From contig CAZDWZ010000004.1 of the NCBI GenBank assembly GCA_964509425.1, positions 384,859 to 448,858 of the forward strand: DNA of 64,000 bases, read 5' to 3'. Positions 53,590 to 61,964 of the stretch are shown here, piece after piece. Numbering within the stretch: position 1 is the stretch's first letter; every line of letters starts with the position of its first letter. Both the position numbers and the translations under genes were made by a program. A model generated the notes under the pieces. The model was not told the origin of the DNA and searched no databases. It saw only the letters and a program-made list of their open reading frames with translations. The DNA is from CAZDWZ01 sp964509425 (lineage in GTDB: Bacteria > Bdellovibrionota_C > UBA2361 > SZUA-149 > CAZDWZ01).

Positions 53590-54286
53590 GGAGCTCGGCA
53601 ACCGTCTGAGCTCGACTCTCAAAAAGCTCATTCCAATTCTCGGTGTGCTGCCAGAAAATCCTCTTCATGGAAGTCATCGCAGAGAGGTTTTTCTCACTCA
53701 GTCGGGAGAGCTCAGACTCGTACGCTGCATCGAGAGCGGCAGAATCCATGTAGATCTTCGCATATAAATCCTTCGATTGCGCCCATTCTGCGCTCCGGAA
53801 CTCCGTTTCGATCGAGAGATGAGAGAATGCAGATATACCCACACGTCGCTCGAGCGCGGGACTAATCACGAACGGGCCGATCCCCAGGTTTAGCTCGCTT
53901 AATCGGACTTCTGCAGCCACGCTTCCAATTGCATAATCTGAAACGGCTATGAGTCCTAACGCGCCGCCGACTGCCCTCCCGTGAACACGAGTCACGACGA
54001 ATTGCGGGGCATCTCGCATCGCCAGCATCACGCGGGCGAAGCCGAGAAAAAACTCCTGAGCAGCTCGTGTATCTTTCAGCGATTGGAGCTCATCGAACGA
54101 AGCTCCCGCGCAAAAAGCGCCCTCACCTTCGCTCTCGAGGCCGATTACCCTAACCCCGGGAGCGCTGGCTGCCTTCCGAAATTCAGACTCCAGAGCTGAG
54201 AGCGATGACGAATTTAACGAATTGGCTTTCGGATCTGAAAACGAGATTCGAAGAATGTGTTTATCGGTGGATGCTCTAACCGTCAT
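53567..54286 (-). CDS. Enoyl-CoA hydratase/isomerase family protein
   Basis: 239 residues. The crotonase oxyanion-hole motifs are seen: 'EGAFCAGASFDELQSL' and 'VVTRVHGRAVGGALGLIAVS', then 'LSELNLGIGPFVISPALERR'. Both catalytic glutamates of true enoyl-CoA hydratases are not evident, so an isomerase, hydrolase or related activity on acyl-CoA is possible. Convergent, and overlapping the Cas4-like gene at the 3' end. Confidence 0.82.
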   Translation of the reverse strand: MTVRASTDKHILRISFSDPKANSLNSSSLSALESEFRKAASAPGVRVIGLESEGEGAFCAGASFDELQSLKDTRAAQEFFLGFARVMLAMRDAPQFVVTRVHGRAVGGALGLIAVSDYAIGSVAAEVRLSELNLGIGPFVISPALERRVGISAFSHLSIETEFRSAEWAQSKDLYAKIYMDSAALDAAYESELSRLSEKNLSAMTSMKRIFWQHTENWNELFESRAQTVAELLIQNQKS

Positions 54287-54319
54287 TTGACGCTCTCAAG
54301 AGTCCCGCCTCGATTCTGC

Positions 54320-55126
54320 TCAACGAGCGCAACCCTTCGGCAGACAGCTGCAGGTTCCGGCCTCTCCCTCCATCACGAGCCAAGGGACACGTCCCGGCTT
54401 CGCGACGATTTGGTAGCGGCACTTCTCTCCGGCCTGAATGATGTCATAGGACTGGCCTTTTTTGTCCTTTACTCGGAATGCCGTTAATACCGGCTCTGTC
54501 GAAGGATCGTCGCATTTTTGATCGCATTGACGTCCGTGAAAGTCGGCGTCACCGGAGAAGCGGTACATGATCTCCTTCAGCGCCTTGGCCTTCTGGCACA
54601 AAAGATCCGGCCGAGACACATCGCAAATACCGTTCTGTTTTTCCCAACGAACTTCGGACGAAATCGCGCGTTCATTGCTCGCATCGACAGCGGGCCCTCT
54701 CAGCCGAGGGGTCAGAAAGTGCCCCTGTCCATCGAGGGGTTTCGACCAATCGTACTTGAGAACTTTGAACTCTCCGCGGACGGCTACCGGAGTACCGGGA
54801 AGTGGCTTTGACGGATCAAGCGGTATGATGGGAGTGGCAGCAGGAACTCGGTCGGCGAACTTCGGGGCGGGCGGCTCTTCATCGAGTATCGTCCGGAGGG
54901 CGTTGTCATCCGGATCTTTTGCTTTTCCGCCTGCCTCTCCTTCTCCGGGCGGTCTATCGAACTCAAGCTGAGAGAATCCACCCTTCGAGTTCTCCGCCGA
55001 AGCGATCTCTTGTCCGGTTCCAAGAATAACACTGAGAGCGACAACGAGAACTGCCCCAGCGACCGAACGCGCTCCGCCGATAACGGCGGCACCAAGAGCG
55101 AGAACAAATTTGGCTCGCTCACACAT
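54320..55126 (-). CDS. Secreted cysteine-rich protein of unknown function
   Basis: 268 residues from an ATG with a GAGGA site. A long N-terminal hydrophobic region (about 7-40) is a signal peptide or anchor. The linker (about 45-90) is Gly/Asp/Pro-rich; the C-terminal part carries nine cysteines in pairs such as 'CDVSRPDLLC', 'CDQKC' and 'CSCLPKGC'. Disulfide bonding in the periplasm is likely. No family is recognised. Divergent from the exosortase gene. Confidence 0.6.
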   Translation of the reverse strand: MCERAKFVLALGAAVIGGARSVAGAVLVVALSVILGTGQEIASAENSKGGFSQLEFDRPPGEGEAGGKAKDPDDNALRTILDEEPPAPKFADRVPAATPIIPLDPSKPLPGTPVAVRGEFKVLKYDWSKPLDGQGHFLTPRLRGPAVDASNERAISSEVRWEKQNGICDVSRPDLLCQKAKALKEIMYRFSGDADFHGRQCDQKCDDPSTEPVLTAFRVKDKKGQSYDIIQAGEKCRYQIVAKPGRVPWLVMEGEAGTCSCLPKGCAR

Positions 55127-55148
55127 AATTATTCCTCAACAAATCCAC

Positions 55149-55294
55149 TAGTGCTCCGACCGTTAATTCTTGCAACAAATTCGCGCCTTCGGCACAGTTC
55201 TTTGGTGTCAGATCCCCGATTCCGCCGGCCTTGGTTTTTGCCGTGATGCCCCGCACCCGGAAAGCTGCGCCCTGAATTGCTAATAATCTCACTA
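55149..55294. repeat. TAGTGC-type repeat, copy D
   Basis: 146 bp from TAGTGC (55149) to TCACTA (ending 55294). Its first 22 bases match copy B's pattern (TAGTGCTC-G--CCG--AAT), and the ends correspond, but the interior is diverged. It lies between the secreted-protein gene and the exosortase gene. Confidence 0.55.
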
Positions 55295-55363
55295 GGGGTA
55301 TTATATCACCTGTCGATTCAGTCTCTTAACAGAAAATTAACGCCCTCGTTATACCCAAAAATC

Positions 55364-56263
55364 ATGACGTCCAGCGATCCAGCCGATTTCGCCGACAGCA
55401 CCGAGGCCGAGCGCCAACCCCCGCAACTCCTCGGATATCTAGGGATTGCCGCGGCAGCAGCTGTCTTTGGCCTTCTCTTTGGACGGACGTTGTACGAAAC
55501 CTTTTTGATCTGTTGGACTAAAGAAGACTATTCCCACGGCCTGCTCCTCCCCTTCATCTCCGGCTACCTCATCTGGACGAGCCCCAAATGGTCACTCCGA
55601 AGTGCCGAAAAGAACGTGCCATTTTCGATCCTGGGTGCCCTGTTTCTCGCCGGCGGTTTGGTCCTCCTGCTGCTCGGGGAGGCGAGTGATATCCTGTTTT
55701 TCTCGTGGGCAGGGTTCTTCCCCGCGCTCATCGGCCTCCTTTTTCTGCTCTTCGGACGGCAATTGGTGCTTCCGTTCGCCGGAGCCTTGCTTCTGAACTT
55801 CATGGCAAAGCCCCTCCCGGACTCGCTCATTCCAAAACTTTTCTTTCCGCTTCAAGTCTTCTCCGCAAAGGTGAGCGCGCGGACCCTTGAGGCATTGCAG
55901 GTGCCTGTGTACCTCCGGGGAAACGTCATTGAAATTCCGGGAATGCAACTGATGGTCGAAGAAGCTTGTAGCGGGCTTCGTTCATTGATGGCACTCCTCA
56001 CTGTGGCCGCAATCGTCCTCGTGTCGCTGGAAATTCATTTCATCGCCAAGGGAGTCATTCTTTTGATTGCCGTTGCCGTTGCGGTGTTGTTGAACGTCGT
56101 TCGAGTCGCCGCTACCGGAGTTCTGGCACATTTCTACGACCCAAAATCCGCGACCGGATTTTTTCACACGTTCTCGGGACTCGTCGTGTTTTTCATCGGA
56201 TTGATTATTTTATACTCAATCGGAACCTGGATTGAGCGCCGAGCAAAAAGGAGGGCAGCATGA
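55364..56263 (+). CDS. xrt: Exosortase
   Basis: 299 residues from the ATG at 55364. A polytopic transpeptidase-like enzyme of the inner membrane that processes PEP-CTERM-type tails and helps with exopolysaccharide export. Catalytic C202 ('MVEEACSGLRSL'), R247 ('LNVVRVAATGVL') and H268 ('FFHTFSGLV') match the exosortase triad. About eight membrane segments are seen. It overlaps the EpsI gene as ATGA. No substrate with a PEP-CTERM tail was found in this window. Confidence 0.9.
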   Translation: MTSSDPADFADSTEAERQPPQLLGYLGIAAAAAVFGLLFGRTLYETFLICWTKEDYSHGLLLPFISGYLIWTSPKWSLRSAEKNVPFSILGALFLAGGLVLLLLGEASDILFFSWAGFFPALIGLLFLLFGRQLVLPFAGALLLNFMAKPLPDSLIPKLFFPLQVFSAKVSARTLEALQVPVYLRGNVIEIPGMQLMVEEACSGLRSLMALLTVAAIVLVSLEIHFIAKGVILLIAVAVAVLLNVVRVAATGVLAHFYDPKSATGFFHTFSGLVVFFIGLIILYSIGTWIERRAKRRAA

Positions 56264-56943
56264 TCCCTTTCTCTCGCTCCGGAATTTTGTTTGCCCTGCT
56301 CCTGATGCTGCCCGCCGTTTTCTTCTCCTCAAGAATTGAGTCGGCTCTCAACCGTCTGGACGGCCGCACCCTCTCACTTTCGTCATTTCCGAGACTTCTC
56401 GGCGAATGGCAGGGTGAAGACACCTCCGAGCTCGACAATCGATCTCAGGACATCCTGCAGCTCGATGAATACATCCGCCGGATTTACCGAACAAAGGATG
56501 GACGGGCGGTATTCGTCTATGTCGGGTACTGGAAGCGCCAAAGCGGAGAGCATCAAGCGGCGAAGCATTCTCCCCTCCTCTGCTTTCCGGCAAACGGAAT
56601 GAAAATCTCCTCGGTCGAAGCTCGCACGCTCTCCGGGAAATCTCCATTTGAGGTCAGCCGAATCAGCGCCAAAGATCCTCAACATACCTCGGTGTATTAC
56701 TATTGGTTCTTCAGCGGCGACGAAACGTACCGAGAAGAATCAACGGCGCTGCTTCACATTGTTCGTCAAAGCTTACTTGAAGGGAGATCCGACGGCGGAA
56801 TTGTAGAAATTAGCGCCGCAGTCAGCGAACCGGCTGATTCTCCCGAGAAACAGGCACTCGCGGAGGTCGTCATAAAGGACTTCGCGAAAGAATTCCTTCC
56901 GGAACTGGAACGTCTTATACACCGCCCTCCGCAGCAGAGCTAA
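56260..56943 (+). CDS. epsI: EpsI-family exosortase-associated protein
   Basis: 227 residues, starting four bases inside the exosortase stop. N-terminal hydrophobic segment (about 3-25), then the EpsI hallmarks 'LGEWQGEDTSELD', 'VFVYVGYWKRQSGEHQAAKH' and 'HSPLLCFPANGM', with 'PQHTSVYYYWFFSGDETYRE' following. EpsI (DUF3485) usually accompanies or is fused to exosortase in polysaccharide/protein export clusters. Translational coupling is likely. Confidence 0.88.
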   Translation: MIPFSRSGILFALLLMLPAVFFSSRIESALNRLDGRTLSLSSFPRLLGEWQGEDTSELDNRSQDILQLDEYIRRIYRTKDGRAVFVYVGYWKRQSGEHQAAKHSPLLCFPANGMKISSVEARTLSGKSPFEVSRISAKDPQHTSVYYYWFFSGDETYREESTALLHIVRQSLLEGRSDGGIVEISAAVSEPADSPEKQALAEVVIKDFAKEFLPELERLIHRPPQQS

Positions 56944-56959
56944 AAGAGAGAGAAGGTAC

Positions 56960-57697
56960 ATGGAATCCGGCAACACATCACCCAGGAGCGACTACACCAG
57001 CCTTCGCAGCGAGCGCGGAAACTTCACTCAAACGCCCAAACTTCTCGGGCGTTCTCGGCTCGGCTCGCCCATTGAGCTCTTCCTTCCAGAAAGCTACCGA
57101 CCTCGTCTGCTCATTCTCGCTGGCCAACATGGCGATGAACCGGAAACTGTTTCGCTGCTCTCGTCGGCCCTTCGGACTGTTCTACCGAAATCGCTTCGCG
57201 CCGCAGTCGTTCTCGCGATTAACCCCGATGGCGTCCTGAGAGGAACACGAGGCAACGCCGCGGGAGTCGACTTGAATCGAAACTTACCGGTTCCAAATTG
57301 GGGGACAGGTGAAGTGAAATACCGATGGACTTCGGAAGATCCGCGAGATGTCCTGCTCTCTCCTGGGGCCGCCGCCGCATCCGAGCCCGAGACGAAGATC
57401 CTGCTGCAAGTCATCGAGGATCTAAACCCTGAATACGTCATCTCAATTCATGCTCCACTCGCCTGTATCGACGACCCGTTTGCCACTCCACTCGGGAAAT
57501 GGCTGGCGGAGAGAACACGGTTGGAGCTTGTTCCGGATGTCGGATATCCGACGCCGGGTTCATTCGGAACTTGGGCGAAGGAGCGAAAGCTGAATCTGAT
57601 CACGTGGGAGCTCCCGCATCAAGCCCTCGACAGCCTCCGACTCCGATTCGACCCTGTGTTAACCGAGCTTCTGACGATGGAGTCTTTTCCGGCGTGA
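56960..57697 (+). CDS. MpaA-like M14-type amidase/desuccinylase-family protein
   Basis: 245 residues. Zinc-site motifs of the M14/AspA fold are present: 'ILAGQHGDEPETVSLLSS' (His, Glu), 'VVLAINPDGVLRGTRGNAA', 'GVDLNRNLPVPN', 'VISIHAPLACIDDP' and the terminal catalytic-type Glu in 'LITWELPHQA'. This pattern fits murein tripeptide amidase MpaA, which cuts L-Ala-gamma-D-Glu-meso-Dap during wall recycling. It lies 16 bp after epsI, so it is likely in the same operon. Confidence 0.8.
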   Translation: MESGNTSPRSDYTSLRSERGNFTQTPKLLGRSRLGSPIELFLPESYRPRLLILAGQHGDEPETVSLLSSALRTVLPKSLRAAVVLAINPDGVLRGTRGNAAGVDLNRNLPVPNWGTGEVKYRWTSEDPRDVLLSPGAAAASEPETKILLQVIEDLNPEYVISIHAPLACIDDPFATPLGKWLAERTRLELVPDVGYPTPGSFGTWAKERKLNLITWELPHQALDSLRLRFDPVLTELLTMESFPA

Positions 57698-57725
57698 CAT
57701 TGCCAGCGCTGTCACGGCTTCAGGT

Positions 57726-58457
57726 TTAACGCTCGAAATCATACCAGACCCGGTCGGCAATCTGCTGATCTTGACCTTTCAACGCCACAACCATCTCTCG
57801 GGGATGCGTAAGAAAATACCAATCTCCGAATCGATCGAACTTCCTGCAAGAGGTTACGATCCAGGAGGAGAAAATGGTCACGAAGCGTTGCCCTTTGCTT
57901 TTCCCATACTTCCGCAATCGATCGGCGAAATCGATGTCTTCGGCACTCACTCGACCCTCGTCAAATCCACCAATCGCAACAAAATCTTCTCGGCGACAGT
58001 AAAATACACCGCCAGAAATGCCGCCATACCAGAGCGCCACAGGTACGAGACACAAACCCGTGAGAACAATTCCAACAGACCAACGTTCAGGAAGCATTAA
58101 AACGCCCCCGCCGACTACCTTCGAGCCGGCCAGCTTACGAAGAATATCACGCAGCATGAATTTCGACATTTTGCTGTCGGCGTCGACGGTGACGAGGATG
58201 TCACCTGACGCAATTCGAGCTCCCGCGTTTCGAATTTGCGAGAGATTTTTGCTGTCGTCTATGACCGTCTGGCATCCCGCCGCAAGCGCGATAGCTTCCG
58301 TCGAGTCAGTGCATCGATTCAACACGACAATAATTTCGACCTCCGTTCCTGGTTCACAATGCGTTCTGGCTTCAACAATCGCCGATAAGCACGCCGGTAG
58401 ATACCGCTCTTCGTTCCGAGCCGGGATGATAACCGAAATTCTGGGAGCCGAAATCAT
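57726..58457 (-). CDS. Family 2 glycosyltransferase
   Basis: 243 residues from the ATG at 58457, which overlaps the previous stop as ATGA; a longer frame runs into that gene. 'RISVIIPARNEERYLPACL', D-x-D in 'ILVTVDADSKM' and 'GFDEGRVSAEDIDFADRL' mark a GT-A fold. A hydrophobic stretch (about 143-160) may contact the membrane. Together with the upstream PA14 glycosyltransferase it could build a surface glycan; the sugar is unknown. Confidence 0.85.
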   Translation of the reverse strand: MISAPRISVIIPARNEERYLPACLSAIVEARTHCEPGTEVEIIVVLNRCTDSTEAIALAAGCQTVIDDSKNLSQIRNAGARIASGDILVTVDADSKMSKFMLRDILRKLAGSKVVGGGVLMLPERWSVGIVLTGLCLVPVALWYGGISGGVFYCRREDFVAIGGFDEGRVSAEDIDFADRLRKYGKSKGQRFVTIFSSWIVTSCRKFDRFGDWYFLTHPREMVVALKGQDQQIADRVWYDFER

Positions 58458-60829
58458 AGTATGTTGGATGCACCACCAAGCGAACCGCTGTAAATTCTCT
58501 CGAGAGAGAATACCAGATAGATATTCGACAGAATGAAGAAAAATATCGACGCTATTGCAGCGTGTTGCTTCAGCTTGAGCGGAAGGACCGCGAGAAGCAG
58601 TGCCGCTCCGACGAGTAAAAAGGTGAGTAGTTTTGCCTGTCGGGCGGCTAACGCCGATCCGACAGAGTCGGTACAAAGCAGCTGAAACGAGGCGGCGAGC
58701 ACCAAACCGAAGAACAACACGACGTCGGCAAACTCCACCCGACGGCTGAATCGAAGGAGAGTTAATCCCGCGAAAATCGAGAGAAACGGGAAAGCGCAGA
58801 TCCGGTACCAGGGATAATCATACGGCACCGGAGATATAAAAAAGTACACGAGGAGAAAGGATGCCAGGGCGGTCCACACGATCGAGTTGCGGGACCCTCG
58901 GCAGCTGGCTGCCGCAAACCAGAACCACAGTACGGGCGAACTCGCGGCGACTTGCCACACTCGCAAGTCACTGAAGAAGCTGTGCAGAAATGCCACCCGG
59001 TCGCGAAGATTTGAGTGAAAGAATACTCCCTGCAGGAACTCTCGAGAGTTGAGCAGAAGGCCCGGAATGACATAGAGCAACTCGCCAAGAACGGTGGCTG
59101 CGACGCAGAGGATACCGGCTTGAAATCGACGGTGATGAATGCAAGACAGTCCCGCAAATAATCCCAGGAATACTCCAAGCTCTTTACACAGCGGACCGAG
59201 GGCTATAGCACCCAGGAGGAGAATCGGCGGAGATTTAGAAGGTGACCGCAAATAGCGGTCGAGAAGGAACAGCACCGTCATCGCTAAAAGGGCAAGCGGT
59301 GTTTCCTCTTTGTTGAGTCTCCCCAGAAGCACGAACATCGGAAACGTCGCAAGAATCAGCCCGGCCACGACCGCGCTCGCGGCGCCGTAGCGGCTTCTCA
59401 TGAAGCACATGAGCGGGACAATCGTAAGCGCACTCGAGACGAGGGCAGGAATTCGAAAAACTCCCGCCTGGATCTCGTACATGGACCGTGCCCCTCCAAG
59501 AATTGAGAACACTCCGGTGATGAGAGGCCAGAGCGGAGGCGGATGAAACGCGTACGGTGTAAGCACGAAGGTCCGTCCCAGCCAGGTGTCGGTGTAGGTC
59601 TCGAGAGCGACTCCCGCGAACACCCAGCTCGTCGGCCGACCGGTCAACAGGAAATTCAATCCACTCCACGGAGCCATGAACTCGTCGATGGTGTCCATAA
59701 GGTAAGGGAGTTGGGAATATTGGAACCAGCGAAGCGAGAATCCCAGGACCGAGATGAGCGAAACGACTGCGTAAAAGCGGAAAGCCGACTCGGCCCTTTG
59801 AAATGAAAGTACGAGAAGGAAAATGGAAAAAAGGAGCAGCGAAACCGGGAGCCACGAGATGCCGGCGTTACGCAGGCCACCCGTCGAGCGAAACGCCGAG
59901 CGGGGAACGAGCTCGTATGTTCCGTCATCGGCACGCCGGATCAGCTCAAACTTCGCGTTGCTCCCGGCACCGTTTAGCGAGATGTTGATCGAAGTTCTCC
60001 CGGACTTGAGGTGCAGAAGATTGTTGGAATTGGTGAGAGTAGAGGCCCCGATGGCAACTTTGGTGAGCGGAAAAGTGCTCAGCGCCTCCACTACGCTGCC
60101 GCTCCGAGTTGGCTTTAAAATCTCGATTGGTACCGGCTGCCGCTCGCCGTCGGGTACCTTCCAATGCCAATTAAGAGCTGCGGCCCCTCCCAGGTCGAGG
60201 TACCGCAATTGAATAAAGTGCTCTCCAGGCGTCAGGAAAATTTCTCCTGACACTTCTTTCTCTCGATGCGCACCCGCGTTATCGATGACCAACACATTGT
60301 CGACTCTTAGTGTCGAACCGTCATCCGAGCTCAAGAAGAATGTGTAGCTTCCTGCCTTCTCGATCAAGATGGTTCCAAGCCATTCGATCGACACTGCGGC
60401 GGCTTCGCCAAGCGCCGCACGCGACTTCGTATCCATTTTCGGTAATCGGCCGACCGACTGCATGACCGGAGTTCCGCGCACCGCTCCCCCCCGGTACACC
60501 GACTCCGTGAGCCCCTGAGAGACACTCACCGGAAGCGGATCAGGCAAATCGATCTCACCGGTCCAATCGACTCGATAGTTCGGAATTCGTTTGGGAAGCG
60601 GCGACTTCTTGAGATCCCAAGAATCCCAGAGATCAGTCAGCAGCTCAGCTTCTTTCGTAAAGGAAGGGAGTCGATCGAACGTGGTGAGGTAAGGTTCCGC
60701 ACCTGACAAATAGGTCCGTCGCTCGAGCCCCGAACCAGAGACACCAACAAAGACAAACATCCCGAGCGCAAACAGAGTGGCCGAGAGAGATAAAAGGATG
60801 ATCCAATTTGGAAGGCGCTGCTCCACCAT
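58454..60829 (-). CDS. PA14 domain fused to a GT39-type membrane glycosyltransferase
   Basis: 791 residues. One N-terminal membrane segment (about 10-30) is followed by a PA14-like domain at about 110-245, with 'FFLSSDDGSTLRVDNVLVID' and 'LRYLDLGGAAALNWHWKVPD'; then ten or more membrane segments from about 335. 'YLMDTIDEFMAPWSGLNFLL' and 'FPMFVLLGRLNKEETPL' recall ArnT/PMT-type (GT39) enzymes. The PA14 domain would lie in the periplasm and bind carbohydrate. Activity and acceptor are inference. Overlaps the next glycosyltransferase gene by four bases. Confidence 0.78.
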   Translation of the reverse strand: MVEQRLPNWIILLSLSATLFALGMFVFVGVSGSGLERRTYLSGAEPYLTTFDRLPSFTKEAELLTDLWDSWDLKKSPLPKRIPNYRVDWTGEIDLPDPLPVSVSQGLTESVYRGGAVRGTPVMQSVGRLPKMDTKSRAALGEAAAVSIEWLGTILIEKAGSYTFFLSSDDGSTLRVDNVLVIDNAGAHREKEVSGEIFLTPGEHFIQLRYLDLGGAAALNWHWKVPDGERQPVPIEILKPTRSGSVVEALSTFPLTKVAIGASTLTNSNNLLHLKSGRTSINISLNGAGSNAKFELIRRADDGTYELVPRSAFRSTGGLRNAGISWLPVSLLLFSIFLLVLSFQRAESAFRFYAVVSLISVLGFSLRWFQYSQLPYLMDTIDEFMAPWSGLNFLLTGRPTSWVFAGVALETYTDTWLGRTFVLTPYAFHPPPLWPLITGVFSILGGARSMYEIQAGVFRIPALVSSALTIVPLMCFMRSRYGAASAVVAGLILATFPMFVLLGRLNKEETPLALLAMTVLFLLDRYLRSPSKSPPILLLGAIALGPLCKELGVFLGLFAGLSCIHHRRFQAGILCVAATVLGELLYVIPGLLLNSREFLQGVFFHSNLRDRVAFLHSFFSDLRVWQVAASSPVLWFWFAAASCRGSRNSIVWTALASFLLVYFFISPVPYDYPWYRICAFPFLSIFAGLTLLRFSRRVEFADVVLFFGLVLAASFQLLCTDSVGSALAARQAKLLTFLLVGAALLLAVLPLKLKQHAAIASIFFFILSNIYLVFSLERIYSGSLGGASNIL

Positions 60830-60836
60830 CCGAGAT

Positions 60837-61964
60837 CTAGTTTCCCGTGAGAGGAGAAAAGCCTCCTTCGCCGACTACTTTCAACATCGCTCGTATCTCG
60901 AAGTCGTTGGAGGCCGAGGCGGAATATTTCCCGAGCGCCCCATCAAAGTCCTTCAGCGTGTGGAGATACGTATTGAGATTTGTCGACTTTGCTCCTTCAA
61001 TCATCATCTTCGCTGCGTCAAATGCGTTTACTCCGCCCGCTGTGGGGTAAGAGGAGAATCTCTCCGTATAACTCTTGAAATACTCTCCGGCGCCTCGATC
61101 GTCTAAAGTGACGAACCACGCTCCGACGAGCGCCCCCTGCGACGCTTTGACCTCGTTCATGTCTTCGAAATTATGTGCCCCGAAGAACGCTCCCTCATAA
61201 CCGTGAGCTCGAAGCTGCTTTGAGAAAACTGCGGGTTGAGGTGCCCAAAGTAAATTGTAAACGGCATCCGGGTTTAACGCCTTAATCCGCGCGCATGTCG
61301 GACGGAAATCGATGTTGTCCGGCGGAAAATCTTCATCGAGCACGATTTCCGCGAGCTTTGAATCTCTGAAAAGCTGCCGGAGGTCGTACATTGCATCATT
61401 CTGCATCGTAACAATCGCGACGCGCTTATACCCGCGCCGCTTTACCTCTTCGGCGAGCGCTGCTTGTTCGGTCCTGGCTGGGACCCAGTGTTTCATCGTG
61501 AATTCTTTCCCCTGCACGAGTCGTTCGACGATTGAAAAGGCAATCATCGGGCGCTTCGCGGTTTCAACCAGGGGACTTACGGCAAGCGCCGTGTGTGAAC
61601 CGTAAACGAGCAGCCCGTCGACCTTGTCCTCCAAAAGGAGTTTTGAAACCGCGGAGACCGTGTTTCTCGGCAGAAATTGGTCATCCTCAAAGATGAACTT
61701 CACCTCTCCCGACGGATTAAATCGCGAGCTCGCCAGCGTAACACTGTTTTTTACCGTATTACCGATCGAGGACTTTGTCCCCGTGAGAGGAGCAACGACG
61801 CCGATTTTGACTGGCGTGTCGGCATACGCGGCAAGACCGCCCAATCCCAGACAGCCCACCTCCAGCAAGAAGAGTTCCGGAGCCAGGGAAATCGTGAGGA
61901 AGAAAAAAAATGCGAGAGCTCTGAGAAGGTAAAACTTTCTCAAGAGCTCTCGCGTTCGGCTCAC
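60837..61964 (-). CDS. Type I periplasmic substrate-binding protein
   Basis: 375 residues from the GTG at 61964, which overlaps the icd stop as GTGA. The signal peptide core ('LAFFFFLTISLAP') is encoded by the T-run of the icd terminator hairpin. The mature protein reads 'VKIGVVAPLTGTKSSIG', 'VKFIFEDDQFLPRNTVSAVS', 'GLLVYGSHTALAVSPLVE' and 'KRVAIVTMQNDAMYDLRQLF', the Leu/Ile/Val-binding class. As at 29412, no transporter genes accompany it. Confidence 0.85.
   Translation of the reverse strand: MSRTRELLRKFYLLRALAFFFFLTISLAPELFLLEVGCLGLGGLAAYADTPVKIGVVAPLTGTKSSIGNTVKNSVTLASSRFNPSGEVKFIFEDDQFLPRNTVSAVSKLLLEDKVDGLLVYGSHTALAVSPLVETAKRPMIAFSIVERLVQGKEFTMKHWVPARTEQAALAEEVKRRGYKRVAIVTMQNDAMYDLRQLFRDSKLAEIVLDEDFPPDNIDFRPTCARIKALNPDAVYNLLWAPQPAVFSKQLRAHGYEGAFFGAHNFEDMNEVKASQGALVGAWFVTLDDRGAGEYFKSYTERFSSYPTAGGVNAFDAAKMMIEGAKSTNLNTYLHTLKDFDGALGKYSASASNDFEIRAMLKVVGEGGFSPLTGN
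61903..61953 (-). terminator. Strong terminator after icd, inside the next coding region
   Basis: On the minus strand, GCGAGAGCTCT plus GAGAA pair with TTCTC plus AGAGCTCTCGC: 16 bp with one bulged base, loop about 9, then TTTTTTTT (61903-61910). It begins 8 bases after the icd stop and lies within the signal-peptide codons of the binding-protein gene. Confidence 0.85.

Noticed and set aside
58458..58676. N-terminal extension of the glycosyltransferase ending at 57726
   Set aside because: It is read through the end of the upstream PA14-glycosyltransferase gene; the overlapping ATG at 58457 fits the family start.
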